DNA of 64,000 nt from Methanocella_A sp049676595 (GCF_049676595.1 NZ_CP187259.1:310001-374000), one strand, 5' to 3'; shown: positions 26,903-35,784, numbered from the stretch's first letter. The notes: generated by a model not told the origin, from the letters alone. Made by a program: numbers and translations.

Positions 26903-27679
26903 CTATTGCCGGGCCGGGTCTACGGCTTCGTAGCTGATTCCCGCCGCTTCGAGCTTCTGGATCGCCTGCGGAGCCATGTCCTCGGAAATTACGAGGGTGA
27001 CTTTTAAGCCCTTGGTTGCCGCTTCCACGACGGCTTCCACTGACCCGAACCGGACGTCAGGCTTAACGCCGGCTTTCCCCAGCGCGGCCAGCGCCTCGAT
27101 GCCCGCCACGCACACGGTGCCGCTCACCGAGCGTTTCAGCAGTGCCCCGTCGACACCGTGGGAGCCGCCTGCGGCTATCACCGGTATCCGAATCACCGTG
27201 ACTTTCTCCTGCTTCAGCGGTATGAGGCCTTTCAGGCCAGCTACGCCCACGTCTTCTCCTGCGCCCGCCGCGTTGATCGCGGTACCGCTGGCGCTTCCGC
27301 CCCCGCGCCCGGCGTAGAGGATGCCTGCTTCCATGGTCAGGCTGACCACGTCATCCTTCTTTACCGGCTCTCTGGCGATAGCGGCCCAGACGGTCACCTG
27401 CCCGATCACGTTGTTGAGCACGTAGTCCGAGTAGTCTTTCAGCTCCCGGGCGCCCGCGATGATGGACTCGACGCCGAGGGGCGTCACCGTGTACTGGCCC
27501 CGGCCGCCGGAACTGATCATGCCCTCGGCTACCAGGTCTTTGATGTACTCGGAAACAGCCTGGGGGGTGATGCCCAGCGAGTCGGCTATCTGGCTCTGCT
27601 TGATCTGGGGCTGGCTAGCGGCGACCTCCACGAGGATCTGGAACCGCGTCACCTCTCGCTTCTTCTCCAGCACCGTCAT
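26903..27679 (-). CDS. winged-helix regulator with C-terminal ligand-type domain
   Basis: A protein of 258 residues. N-terminal MarR-like winged helix (residues 10-70; SQIADSLGITPQAVSEYIKD is the recognition helix region), then a larger Gly/Ala/Val-rich domain (AAIAREPVKKDDVVSLTMEA, GRGGGSASGTAINAAGAG) likely to bind a small ligand. Directly upstream lie three copies of the palindrome TGACGCGTCA at exact 23-bp spacing, probably its own operator. It follows the 27745-28278 regulator in the same direction with 65 bp between. Regulon not visible beyond that. Confidence 0.8.
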   Translation of the reverse strand: MTVLEKKREVTRFQILVEVAASQPQIKQSQIADSLGITPQAVSEYIKDLVAEGMISSGGRGQYTVTPLGVESIIAGARELKDYSDYVLNNVIGQVTVWAAIAREPVKKDDVVSLTMEAGILYAGRGGGSASGTAINAAGAGEDVGVAGLKGLIPLKQEKVTVIRIPVIAAGGSHGVDGALLKRSVSGTVCVAGIEALAALGKAGVKPDVRFGSVEAVVEAATKGLKVTLVISEDMAPQAIQKLEAAGISYEAVDPARQ

Positions 27680-27688
27680 GATATCAAT

Positions 27689-27750
27689 CCTTGACGCGTC
27701 ATGGTCTTATTCCTTGACGCGTCATGGTCTTATTCCTTGACGCGTCATGG
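27689..27750. promoter_or_regulatory. triple 23-bp repeat with TGACGCGTCA operators
   Basis: CCTTGACGCGTCATGGTCTT plus ATT is repeated two and two-thirds times. Each unit carries the perfect 10-bp palindrome TGACGCGTCA, at 27692-27701, 27715-27724 and 27738-27747. The array fills the gap before the regulator at 26903-27679 and touches the stop codon of the upstream regulator gene. Spacing of about two helical turns places all sites on one DNA face. Confidence 0.8.
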
Positions 27751-28278
27751 CCGTTCCTTGACGATCTCCAGCCGCTGTCCCTTGACCGCTATGCGCCCGG
27801 ACCGCTTGGCTATGGCCTTCAGGAACATCGGGCTCTTGTCGAACACCCGGGCGAGGTTGATCAGCGAAGCGTTACCCTTCTCCACCTCGGCCTCGATGTC
27901 CTCGGCTAACTTCCTTAACCCCTCGTCCATCGAAAACGAGATCATGATCAGCTCGCTCATCTCCTTCATCGTACACTGGAAGCTGGCCCGCACCTCGCTA
28001 TAAGAAGTACGGTACTCCAGCACCGGCGGCTGGCCTGGCTCAGGCATACGCCACCTGCTCTCGACCAGTCCACCCTGCCGCAGCGCATCAAGGCTCTTGG
28101 CAGTATCCTTGCCGGTGATCTCGTCCAGCTCCTCCTTGGTCTTCCACCCGGCTGACACCTCGTCGAATACCTGCGAGTGCAGCCGTGAGTTAAACACCTG
28201 CAGGAGCGGCACCATGTCCGCGGCATCATTGATGATTTTTGTCCTCTTAACGCTTGGCTCCATTAAACAGGGCTCCAT
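27745..28278 (-). CDS. ArsR-like winged-helix regulator
   Basis: A protein of 177 residues. The N-terminal half is a winged helix (SRLHSQVFDEVSAGWKTKEE, then LDALRQGGLVESRW), the C-terminal half helical (MKEMSELIMISFSMDEGLRK ... LAEDIEAEVEKGN). The style matches archaeal ArsR/DUF-type repressors with a C-terminal sensor region. ATG 28278 and ATG 28263 are both possible starts. It is upstream of and co-directional with the second regulator, so the two may be transcribed together. It is divergent from hypF. Confidence 0.75.
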   Translation of the reverse strand: MEPCLMEPSVKRTKIINDAADMVPLLQVFNSRLHSQVFDEVSAGWKTKEELDEITGKDTAKSLDALRQGGLVESRWRMPEPGQPPVLEYRTSYSEVRASFQCTMKEMSELIMISFSMDEGLRKLAEDIEAEVEKGNASLINLARVFDKSPMFLKAIAKRSGRIAVKGQRLEIVKERP

Positions 28279-28358
28279 CCATAAAACATGACATAGAAAA
28301 ATATATCACAAATCGGCAATAAACTTTTTGAAGCATTACGTCAATCTGAGCTAATTCT

Positions 28359-30614
28359 ATGAAAAAGGCGAGAATTTCTGTAAAGGGCATTGTCCAGGGG
28401 GTAGGCTTCCGGCCGTTCGTCCACCGCATCGCAAACGAGGCCGGAGTTATGGGATTTGTGCAGAACCTGGGCACCAGCGTCGCCATCGAGGCTGAGGGCG
28501 ACGATGCAGCCGTAGAGTCTTTTATCGCCAAACTTCGCGTAGGGCCGCCCCTGTCGCGCATAGACTCCGTTGAGGTAGAGTATGGGCCCTACGAAGGCAA
28601 GCACAAGGAATTCGTGATCGAGAAGAGCGGCCTGTCAGGCTTCGGAGGCTTCATCCCCCCTGACACCGGCATCTGCAATGCCTGCATCGACGACATGCGG
28701 CACACCGGCCACTACAAAGATTACTGGGCCACCTCCTGCGTGGACTGCGGCCCCCGGTACGCCATCATGGACACCCTGCCCTACGACCGGGAGACCACCT
28801 CCATGACGGACTTCCCGCTGTGCGAGGACTGCCTGAAGGAGTATAAAAATCCGAAGGACAGGAGGTACCACGCCCAGACTATCTCATGTCCTAAATGCGG
28901 CCCGAAGCTGAGCTTCTACGATTCAGGAAGACAGGAGAGCACGCCTCCCCTGGAACAGACGATCGCCGCCCTCCAGGATGGTAAAATCGTCGCCATCAAG
29001 GGCGTAGGTGGTTTTCACTTATGCTGCCGGATGGACGTCACCCAGTTGCTGCGCCAGCGCCGGAACCGGCCGGAGCAGCCCTTCGCGCTCATGGCCCCGC
29101 TGCCCATGATCGAGGACTACGCCTACGTCTCGGAGGGCGAGCGGGCGCTGCTGGACTCGCTCAAGCGGCCGATCGTGCTGCTGCGGAGGAAGGACAACGT
29201 GCCGGAATCAGTGTCGCCGGGCCTGCACACCGTGGGCTTCATGACCCCGTACACCGGCTTCCACCACTTACTCTTCGGCGCGATCGATGAGCCGCTCATC
29301 ATGACCAGCGCCAACCTGCCCAGCGAGCCGATGGTCCGGGACAACGAGGAGGCGTTCCGGCGGCTGGGGGACATCGCGGACTGCTTCCTGCTGCACAACC
29401 GCCGTATCTTGAACCGGTGCGACGACTCGGTATTGAGGTGGAACCGCGGCGGCATGTACTTCACCAGAATGGCCAGGGGCTACGCTCCCACGTCCTTCGT
29501 CATGAAGGAGAAGGCGCCCAAAGCCATTTTAGCCATGGGCCCGGAGCTCAACTCGACCATATCGATCTACAAGGATAATCTCTGCTACGTCTCTCATCAT
29601 CTGGGCAACATCACGAATCCGCTGGCGCTGGACAATCTCCGGGAAACCGTAGATCGTTTATTGAAGATGACCCAGGTGAAGCCCGAGATAATCGCCTGTG
29701 ACCTGCACCCCTCTTTCCTGTCCACCAGGCTCGGAAAGGAGCTGGCGCAGAAGTTCGGCGCCCGGATCGTGCCGGTCCAGCACCACCGGGCGCACATCGG
29801 CTCCCTCGTCGTCGAGCGCGTCGGTACCGACGATGTCAGCGTCGACGACGTGGTCGGCGTCGCCATGGACGGGGTGGGCTTCGGAGAAGACGGCACCGTC
29901 TGGGGCGGCGAAATATTTACAGGCAAAGGCCACCCGGTCGGGCTGCTCCCCGCGCCCATGCCCGGGGGCGACCTGGCCACGAAGTTCCCGCTGCGCATGG
30001 TGGCCGGGCTATTGCATGGATCAGTCGAAGACGGCAGGATCACGCAGATGCTGGAGCAGGGCATGACCGGGATAGAGGCGAGCGTCATCCTGCGGCAATT
30101 GCAGACCGGCCTCAACGTGGCCCGCACCTCCAGCGCCGGCAGAGTGCTCGATGCAGTCGCAGCCGTGCTGGGCATCTGCTACCAGCGGACCTACGAAGGC
30201 GAGCCCGCGATGAAGCTGGAGAGCGTCGCCTACTATGGCGACGCCCGAAACGTAAAGCTGCGGTGCGACATAATTACTCAGAACGGCATACGGTTTGTGG
30301 ACTCGAGATCTCTGCTACTCTCGGTGGTCGAGGCGCTCGACGAAGGCAAACGCAAAGCTGACATAGCAGCCGCCGCCCAGGACACCCTCGCAAAGGCGTT
30401 CGCAGACCAGGCCTGCGAGGAGGCAAAGAAAGCCGGCAAAGGCATCGTCGGCTTCAGCGGCGGCGTCGCCGTCAACGCGGCCATCGGCGCCGTCATCGAG
30501 AACACGGTGAAAGAGAGCGGCCTCCAGTTCGTCACCAACCACAAGCTCCCCTGCGGCGACGGCGGAGTCTCCTTCGGCCAGGCAGTGCTGGCCAACCGGG
30601 TCTTAGAGAAATAA
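28359..30614 (+). CDS. hypF: HypF, carbamoyltransferase for NiFe hydrogenase maturation
   Basis: A full-length protein of 751 residues. Domains in order: acylphosphatase (1-90, with GIVQGVGFRPFVHRI), two zinc fingers (about 105-185; CNACIDDM, CVDCGPRY, CEDCLKEY, CPKCGPK), a YrdC-like domain (200-385; KGVGGFHLCC, FMTPYTGFHHLLF, TSANLPSEP) and a Kae1-like domain (from 400; HHRAHIGSLV, GVAMDGVGFGEDG, GFSGGVAVNA). It makes carbamoyl-AMP and passes it to HypE for the cyanide ligands of the NiFe site, implying at least one NiFe hydrogenase in this organism. No other hyp gene is in the window. Confidence 0.97.
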   Translation: MKKARISVKGIVQGVGFRPFVHRIANEAGVMGFVQNLGTSVAIEAEGDDAAVESFIAKLRVGPPLSRIDSVEVEYGPYEGKHKEFVIEKSGLSGFGGFIPPDTGICNACIDDMRHTGHYKDYWATSCVDCGPRYAIMDTLPYDRETTSMTDFPLCEDCLKEYKNPKDRRYHAQTISCPKCGPKLSFYDSGRQESTPPLEQTIAALQDGKIVAIKGVGGFHLCCRMDVTQLLRQRRNRPEQPFALMAPLPMIEDYAYVSEGERALLDSLKRPIVLLRRKDNVPESVSPGLHTVGFMTPYTGFHHLLFGAIDEPLIMTSANLPSEPMVRDNEEAFRRLGDIADCFLLHNRRILNRCDDSVLRWNRGGMYFTRMARGYAPTSFVMKEKAPKAILAMGPELNSTISIYKDNLCYVSHHLGNITNPLALDNLRETVDRLLKMTQVKPEIIACDLHPSFLSTRLGKELAQKFGARIVPVQHHRAHIGSLVVERVGTDDVSVDDVVGVAMDGVGFGEDGTVWGGEIFTGKGHPVGLLPAPMPGGDLATKFPLRMVAGLLHGSVEDGRITQMLEQGMTGIEASVILRQLQTGLNVARTSSAGRVLDAVAAVLGICYQRTYEGEPAMKLESVAYYGDARNVKLRCDIITQNGIRFVDSRSLLLSVVEALDEGKRKADIAAAAQDTLAKAFADQACEEAKKAGKGIVGFSGGVAVNAAIGAVIENTVKESGLQFVTNHKLPCGDGGVSFGQAVLANRVLEK

Positions 30615-30644
30615 CCCTACAAGATCAATCACTGCAACTTCTCA

Positions 30645-31459
30645 ACCACGGCGGCACGGCTCCCTATCCTTCCAACTGGAGATCATATGTTCTAACCACG
30701 GCGGCACGGCGATGCTGTGTTGCATTATTCTTATCTTCATGTTCGCCTTTTGAACGCCTGCAGTCGCAGGCGTTCTCGAGGCGATGCGATGACGATCGCT
30801 GCGCTGTGCCAGGATCACAGATTGAAACGGATTGCACTGATTTCACAGATGACCTTAGAATAAAATCGGTAGACGGCAAATCCATTTCTCATCGATTAGA
30901 ATCTGTGCAATCTGTGGCATCTGTCAGAATCATCAGATTCTGCGTAATCTGTGATCCTGGCACAGCGCAGCGATCGTCTTGCTGAGTCACTCCACCTGCA
31001 ATAGCTCGGCCCAAAGAAGAGAAAATGAATTATGCAACACAGCAGCACGGCGACACGGAGACCGGGTGAGACACGATAACAAGATCCATTGTTTGAACCA
31101 CGGCGGCACGGCGACACAGAGACAACCGTACCCGAATTGCATGGCTCTTTTTTATGCTCCACAGCGGCACGGTGGCTGGGAGCACAGAGACAACCAACTT
31201 ACACATTATCATAGTGCTACATCGGTCAGGATTCAACTGGGTACTGAAGCTTTCAGGATACTGATCAGAATTACAGACTGAAACGATTGGATAGCGAACA
31301 GCTTTTGGTTAATGCATTGTCTCCGTGTCGCCGTGTACTGAAAAAGAGGTCGCTTTTACCGGTTCGCCACTGTCTCTGTGTCGCTGTGCCGCCGTGGTTC
31401 CAGTAACCATCCGGGCGTTTATGGATCGCATAGACGCTGTGTCGCTGTGCCGCCGTGGT
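30645..31459. repeat. CGGCGGCACGG long palindrome, copy C (interrupted by MITE)
   Basis: Left units at 30645 and 30695 (the latter split by the MITE), 31095 and 31162; inverted units at about 31317, 31367-31397 and 31437-31459. A degenerate further unit lies at 31490-31502. It fills the convergent gap between hypF and the bactofilin-like gene; no gene is visible here. Confidence 0.8.
30713..31044 (+). mobile_element. MITE-like element, full length (copy 4), 332 bp
   Basis: Starts TGCTGTGTTGCATTATTC, ends GAATTATGCAACACAGCA. Flanked on both sides by the identical 9-mer GCACGGCGA. Collapsing that duplicate restores the normal CGGCGGCACGGCGACAC unit, direct evidence of insertion. Same length as copy 2 and apparently almost identical to it when inverted. 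Confidence 0.88.
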
Positions 31460-31566
31460 TCCAGTTACCACCCGGTTGTAGTAGATCGCAATGTCGCTGT
31501 GGCTCTATTGACCATCTGGCCAAAGTAGTTTAAACCATACTGCACTGTCGGGATAGGCTGTTTATT

Positions 31567-32010
31567 CTATTTTTCCACTTTTTTGGTCACGATCTTGCCC
31601 TTGGTCTTCCTGGCCGGCTTCTTGCCGTAGTACTCGATGAGGCCGGTGGATTGCAGCTCGCCGAAGGCCACGTCGGGGCGGATGATGGCGCTGCCTTTGC
31701 AGGTGACTTTGCCGAGGACCCGGGCGTGGTCGAGCGCCAGCAGATCGCCTTTGACGGTGAGGTTGCCCCGGATGATCGTCCACGGGCCGAGGATCACGTT
31801 GTTGGCCTTGACGTCGCCCATCGCCTGGGCGCCCTTGCTGAGCACGAGGTCGCCGTCGATGTTGACCAGTTCCAGCAGCCTCGAGTTCATGCCGGCCAGC
31901 AGGTTGACCCTGTAGTTGAGAGGCTTGATATAGTTGGAATTTTTCCCAATTATCAGCGTGTTCGACTCTATGTGAGCCCTGATCGACGAACCATCCATCC
32001 CTTCAGCCAT
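31567..32010 (-). CDS. bactofilin-like polymer-forming protein
   Basis: A protein of 147 residues dominated by short beta repeats with hydrophobic-Gly periodicity (VNIDGDLVLSKGAQAMGDVK, WTIIRGNLTVKGDLLALDHA, RVLGKVTCKGSAIIRP), typical of a right-handed beta-helix as in bactofilins. The Lys-rich tail (KKPARKTKGKIVTKKVEK) may bind nucleic acid or membrane. Bactofilins form filaments that scaffold envelope processes; an archaeal role is inference. The ATG at 32010 is preceded by a TATA-like ATATAT. Confidence 0.7.
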   Translation of the reverse strand: MAEGMDGSSIRAHIESNTLIIGKNSNYIKPLNYRVNLLAGMNSRLLELVNIDGDLVLSKGAQAMGDVKANNVILGPWTIIRGNLTVKGDLLALDHARVLGKVTCKGSAIIRPDVAFGELQSTGLIEYYGKKPARKTKGKIVTKKVEK

Positions 32011-32191
32011 ATATATCCACTTTTCAATCGTAATGTATAAAAAGTTTATTTAGGCACCTCTGGTATGTGGCCTAAAAACGATATTATAATTAGCTACTTA
32101 TCGTAAACTAATGGTTGCACTACACTCCGGAGTCCCTGCGAATGCACCCGAACCGCCTATTACCCGGGGGTTTACTGTACAGGGAAAACGG

Positions 32192-32413
32192 CTACCAGCG
32201 GAGCCTCTGGCCGATGATTAGCTCGATTACCTCCGGGTCGGGCCGGTTCTCTGAGTAGTATGGGTCCCGCATAATCCGGCGGCAGCTGTTCAGGGAGCAT
32301 AGCTGCTGATCAGAGTATGACATCCAGAGATACCGGAAGACTTCCGGGCTGCATGTCAGCAGCGCCTGCATGACGTGTCCCCTGAACAGAGTGTCCGAGT
32401 AAAACTTGCCCAC
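32192..32413 (-). CDS. small protein, unknown
   Basis: A possible 73-residue protein starting at GTG 32413. Aromatic-rich (YLWMSYSDQQL), three cysteines (LTC, LCSLNSC), C-terminus VIELIIGQRLRW. It has protein-like composition but no recognised family, and the GTG has no strong ribosome binding site. It may be real or a chance frame. Confidence 0.45.
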   Translation of the reverse strand: MGKFYSDTLFRGHVMQALLTCSPEVFRYLWMSYSDQQLCSLNSCRRIMRDPYYSENRPDPEVIELIIGQRLRW

Positions 32414-32488
32414 CCCTGTGTACCGAGGAGTGTCTTATAAAAATACTATATAATGATTGTTGTCCTGCGGACTGTAAAATCTAAGGCT

Positions 32489-32650
32489 GGTACCGTCGCT
32501 TCTCTTGCCTTAGATGGAGTTATAAGGTTGAACGGAAGGAAGGATCGCGGAAGCCCAACAAAGATTTCGAGGGTCAGCCTGCACTTTCAGCGCATGCGAG
32601 ATTTATCGGGGTGCCTCTTTATGGGCCCGTCAACAGTATGCCAGCCTCCC
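32489..32650 (+). repeat. approximately 160-bp repeat upstream of ahpC (copy a)
   Basis: Shares blocks with 33290-33445 in the same order: TACCGTCGCTT, GAGTTATAAGGT (GAGTTGTAAGGT), CGGAAGGAAGGATCGCGG (CGGAAGGGAGGATCGCGG), AACAAAG, CAGCCTGC, CAGCGCA. The two copies bracket the peroxiredoxin gene. A structured RNA or a miniature element is possible. Confidence 0.55.
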
Positions 32651-32721
32651 GGGTCGAAGCATCCCGGAAAGCTCAATAATTTATATAAACGTGAATATTA
32701 TAAACTATTCTGTGATTGCCC

Positions 32722-33285
32722 ATGCTCAGGATTAACGATCGGGTTCCCGACTTCGAAGCCGACGCCTTTGTCGGCAGCGAGATAAAGAAGCTCAAGTTCT
32801 CAGACTACAGGGGCAAGTGGATGGTCCTCATCTTCTACCCCGCCGACTTCACCTTCGTCTGCCCCACGGAGCTGGAGGAAATGGCGGACCTGTACCCGAA
32901 GTTCAAAGACCTGGATGCAGAGGTGTTCAGCGTCAGCCGGGACACCGCTTTCGTTCACAAGGCATGGCACGACAACTCCCCGGCGATCAAGAAGATCAGG
33001 TACCCCATGTTGGCAGACCCTACCGGTAAGCTATGTAAAGAGTTCGGCACCTACATCGAGGAAGAGGGAGTGTCCCTCCGGGCCAGCTTCATCATCGACC
33101 CGGAAGGACTCCTGAAGGCTATCGAGATGCACGACAACAGCTTCGGGCGGAGCGCGAAAGAGCTGCTGCGAAAGCTGGAGGCAGCGAAGTTCGTCCACGA
33201 CCACAAGGGGCGGGTATGCCCCGCCAGCTGGCAGCCCGGCGAAGACACAATGGAGCCCACCCTCGATATGGTGGGGAAGATATAG
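32722..33285 (+). CDS. AhpC-type 2-Cys peroxiredoxin
   Basis: A protein of 187 residues that reduces peroxides. The peroxidatic Cys is in FTFVCPTE (C47) with the upstream Pro/Thr set (FYPADFTFVC), the resolving Cys in HKGRVCPASW near the C-terminus, and Arg in the RASFIIDP strand. All catalytic residues are present, in contrast to the family member at 3866-4381. ATG 32722 is preferred over TTG 32716 and has GTGAT upstream. It is flanked by two copies of a 160-bp repeat. Likely protects oxygen-sensitive methanogenic enzymes. Confidence 0.93.
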   Translation: MLRINDRVPDFEADAFVGSEIKKLKFSDYRGKWMVLIFYPADFTFVCPTELEEMADLYPKFKDLDAEVFSVSRDTAFVHKAWHDNSPAIKKIRYPMLADPTGKLCKEFGTYIEEEGVSLRASFIIDPEGLLKAIEMHDNSFGRSAKELLRKLEAAKFVHDHKGRVCPASWQPGEDTMEPTLDMVGKI

Positions 33286-33289
33286 GGGA

Positions 33290-33445
33290 AGTACCGTCGC
33301 TTGCCTTTCGGTATATATGAGTTGTAAGGTCGTACGGAAGGGAGGATCGCGGGAGGCCTAACAAAGGGTATCGGTGATCGGCCTGCGCTTACCAGCGCAG
33401 ATGTGGGATTCAGGCCTGCCACCCCTCCATTAGTCCTCTGCCAGT
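33290..33445 (+). repeat. approximately 160-bp repeat downstream of ahpC (copy b)
   Basis: Direct-orientation relative of 32489-32650, beginning right after the ahpC stop codon. Conserved blocks are GTACCGTCGCTT, GGAAGGGAGGATCGCGGGAG and GCCTGCGCTTACCAGCGCAG. Confidence 0.55.
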
Positions 33446-33549
33446 CACCGTGGTATAGCGTGCCTCCATCTCTGTCTCTGATGCCTGCAGCCCATATTCT
33501 CCCGAGACCGCAGGTCTCCAGTTTTCAGGGGTGCAGACCACGCCGATCT

Positions 33550-33568
33550 GGCCCGCCACAGGCGGGCC
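33550..33568. other. GC hairpin before tRNA-Thr
   Basis: GGCCCGCC-ACA-GGCGGGCC is a perfect 8-bp stem with a 3-nt loop. It precedes the AT-rich promoter-like TATTTATTAATAA at about 33577-33590 of the tRNA gene. Confidence 0.5.
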
Positions 33569-33623
33569 CGACCGACATATTTATTAATAAGGTGTGACAT
33601 TTGGGTGTTGCTGAATTCTGGAT

Positions 33624-33696
33624 GCCTCGGTGGCTTAGCCGGCATAGCGCGTCCTTGGTAAGGACGAGGTCGCGAGTTCAAATCTCGCCCGAGGCT
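33624..33696 (+). tRNA. tRNA-Thr (anticodon GGT)
   Basis: Cloverleaf of 73 nt: acceptor GCCTCGG pairs with CCGAGGC; anticodon stem CGTCC/GGACG encloses the loop TTGGTAA, so the anticodon is GGT, reading ACC and ACU threonine codons. The T arm is CGCGAGTTCAAATCTCGC-like (GCGAG/CTCGC, loop TTCAAAT). The discriminator base is T; CCA is not encoded and must be added by the enzyme encoded at 47826-49157. No intron. Confidence 0.95.
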
Positions 33697-34259
33697 CTAT
33701 AACTAATCTTCCGATTTTCATCGTCTTCTTCTGCTATCTTATCCACTATCAACTCAGCCGGCTTGATAAATAAGAGATATATAAGTGAATTGAAAAGGTA
33801 GGGATAGGGAGTATCCGTGCAGATGTCTTGCTCACATCCGCACCTTCTGGCATCATATTATGCCAGCTATAGGCAACGCAGAAATTATTATTGCAAGGGC
33901 TATTGCAGTTTTATATTCTCTATCCAGGTTTGCACCTTCAGCCCGTAATGGGCGGGAGGTTTAGCCGATTTTACCCGGCGATAATAATAATGGCGTCTGG
34001 CGTATGACTTTTATTTATATGCGTGTGAAAAGTATTGTAGTGCCAGACCTTGATACTCTGGCTACAAAAAATTTATAAACCATGTCCTATCCTATGTTAT
34101 TATCTTATCATAGAGCGCCTACCGACCTGATGTTCGGGCGCTGGCGTGATAGTAAAGTTTAGGATGGCCACAGACTAATACTGCATATTGCAGGTGCATT
34201 TCGAGACGTACGTATGCTCAATATCGGAAATGTTCTGGCCGTCCCGGAGAGACTTGTCA
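33697..34259. other. 560-bp gene-free AT-rich stretch with hairpins
   Basis: No credible gene. It contains a stem-loop at about 33816-33842 (GTGCAGATGT-N7-ACATCCGCAC, one mismatch), a GCCCGTAATGGGC hairpin near 33940, and a small hairpin-like AGCGCC...GGCGCT near 34116-34143. It could hold a leader or small RNA for the transporter gene that follows. Confidence 0.4.
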
Positions 34260-35561
34260 ATGTCCAATTTATTGATCGAAGCAGTCGTCGTTGTATTTCT
34301 GATCATTCTGAACGGCCTTTTTGCGATGGCTGAGATCGCCATTGTGTCCAGCCGTAAGGCCCGGCTACAGCAGCTCGCCAACGAGGGGGATAAGAACGCC
34401 GGATTAGCCCTTGAACTGGCCCAGGCACCGGGGGATTTCTTGTCGACTGTCCAGGTCGGCATCACTTTGATTGGTGTGCTGAACGGTGCGTTCGGAGGGG
34501 CGACCATCGCCGAAGACCTCGCCCCGTACATTAGTGCTGTTCCTGCCCTGTCCCCGTATGCGGAGCCCATCGCAATAGCCACTGTAGTACTGGCCATCAC
34601 CTTCCTCACGATCGTGGTGGGGGAACTGGTGCCCAAGCGCATCGGGCTGAACAGCGCGGAGAAGATCGCCCTGATCATCGCCGGGCCAATGCGTTTTCTG
34701 TCCATGCTGGCGATGCCGGCTGTCCGGCTGCTGAGCCTTTCCACAGAGCTCTCTCTCCGGGTGTTGCGTATCAAGCCGTCTGTCGAGCCTCCGGTGACTG
34801 AGGAAGAGATCAAGGTCCTGATCGATCAGGGTGCCAAGGCGGGCGTGTTCGAGGAGGCGGAGAGCGACATGGTCGAGAGCGTGTTCCGCCTGGGAGAGCG
34901 GCGGATCAGCGCCATGATGGTGCCCCGCACCGATGTGACGGCGCTGTACACGGATGACTCGCTGGAGGAGGTCCGGCAGAAGATCACCGAGAGCGGCCAC
35001 TCGATCTTCCCGGTCTGCGAGGGCGGCCTGGACGAGGTGCTCGGCATCGTGTACGCGAAGGATCTGCTGAGCAGGTACATGGTAGGCCAGCCTCTCGATT
35101 TGAAGGCGACCATGAAAGAGCCGCTGTTCATCCCCGAGAGCATGCCCGCGCTGAAGGCGCTGGAGCTGTTCAAGAAATCGGGCAAGAACATGGCCCTGAT
35201 CATCGACGAGTACGGCGGACTGCAGGGCCTGGTCACCATCCACGACATCATGGAATCCGTAGTCGGCGACATCTCCGAGATCGAGGGCCCCAAGGTTGTC
35301 CAGAGAGATGACGGCTCGTGGCTGGTGGACGGGATGATGCCCGTCGACGAGTTCAAGAACGAGCTGGATATCGACAGCCTGCCCGAAGAGGAGAGTGGCA
35401 TGTTCCAGACCCTGGGCGGCTTCGTCATGACTCACCTGCACCGCATTCCGGCGGTGGGTAACAAGTTCACTGTAGACGGCTATACCTACGAAGTCATGGA
35501 CATGGACGGCATGCGGGTCGACAAGGTCCTGGTCACGCCTCCGGCGGCGGAAGATGAATAG
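34260..35561 (+). CDS. CNNM/CorC-type transporter (DUF21-CBS-CorC)
   Basis: A protein of 433 residues. An N-terminal DUF21 membrane domain with about four helices (LIEAVVVVFLIILNGLFAMA, later FLTIVVGELVPKRIGL), then two CBS domains (about 205-330; VPRTDVTALYTDD, HSIFPVCEGGLDEVLGIVYA, MALIIDEYGGLQGLVTIHDI) and a C-terminal CorC_HlyC transporter-associated domain (350-430). Family members move or regulate Mg2+/Co2+ or Na+ transport. ATG 34260 is chosen for the GGAGAGA 7 nt upstream; the TTG at 34188 is unlikely. Confidence 0.92.
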   Translation: MSNLLIEAVVVVFLIILNGLFAMAEIAIVSSRKARLQQLANEGDKNAGLALELAQAPGDFLSTVQVGITLIGVLNGAFGGATIAEDLAPYISAVPALSPYAEPIAIATVVLAITFLTIVVGELVPKRIGLNSAEKIALIIAGPMRFLSMLAMPAVRLLSLSTELSLRVLRIKPSVEPPVTEEEIKVLIDQGAKAGVFEEAESDMVESVFRLGERRISAMMVPRTDVTALYTDDSLEEVRQKITESGHSIFPVCEGGLDEVLGIVYAKDLLSRYMVGQPLDLKATMKEPLFIPESMPALKALELFKKSGKNMALIIDEYGGLQGLVTIHDIMESVVGDISEIEGPKVVQRDDGSWLVDGMMPVDEFKNELDIDSLPEEESGMFQTLGGFVMTHLHRIPAVGNKFTVDGYTYEVMDMDGMRVDKVLVTPPAAEDE

Positions 35562-35566
35562 GAAAA

Positions 35567-35752
35567 GTGATCCACGAGGGGCTTAAAGTGGTGCTGGGCA
35601 GGATTTTTCGCTGGATTCTCCACATGGTCTTCCACATAGTTCTCGGAAAGGCGGTGTACCGGCTACGGGGGCTTGTCCTGCGGGGTTTCGCCAGGCTCGT
35701 GCACATCCTCTTCGACCGGATTTTCACGTGGGCTTTCCGAAAGGTTTTTTGA
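35567..35752 (+). CDS. possible small cationic amphipathic protein
   Basis: A 61-residue frame from GTG 35567, 5 bp after the transporter stop. Alternating Arg/Lys and aliphatic/aromatic residues (GRIFRWILHMVFHIVLGKAV) would form an amphipathic or membrane helix. The C-terminus runs into the first of two hairpin repeats at 35731. It may be a real co-transcribed small protein or a chance frame. Confidence 0.35.
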   Translation: MIHEGLKVVLGRIFRWILHMVFHIVLGKAVYRLRGLVLRGFARLVHILFDRIFTWAFRKVF

Positions 35753-35784
35753 AAGCCCCGCTTTCCGAAAGGTTTTTTGAAGCC
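35731..35784 (+). repeat. tandem T6 hairpins, likely double terminator
   Basis: GGCTTTCCGAAAGGTTTTTT ending GAAAGCC (35731-35757), immediately repeated as GCTTTCCGAAAGGTTTTTTG ending AAGCC (35760-35784). Each can fold as GGCTTTC/GAAAGCC with a T6 run. Probably terminates the transporter transcript. Confidence 0.5.

Noticed and set aside
33697..34259. Metal-sensing riboswitch before the CNNM-type transporter
   Set aside because: Only simple hairpins are visible; no match to M-box or other riboswitch cores could be made by eye.
34404..35441. A 345-codon frame opposite the CNNM-type transporter
   Set aside because: Antisense shadow of a gene with complete DUF21, CBS and CorC domains.
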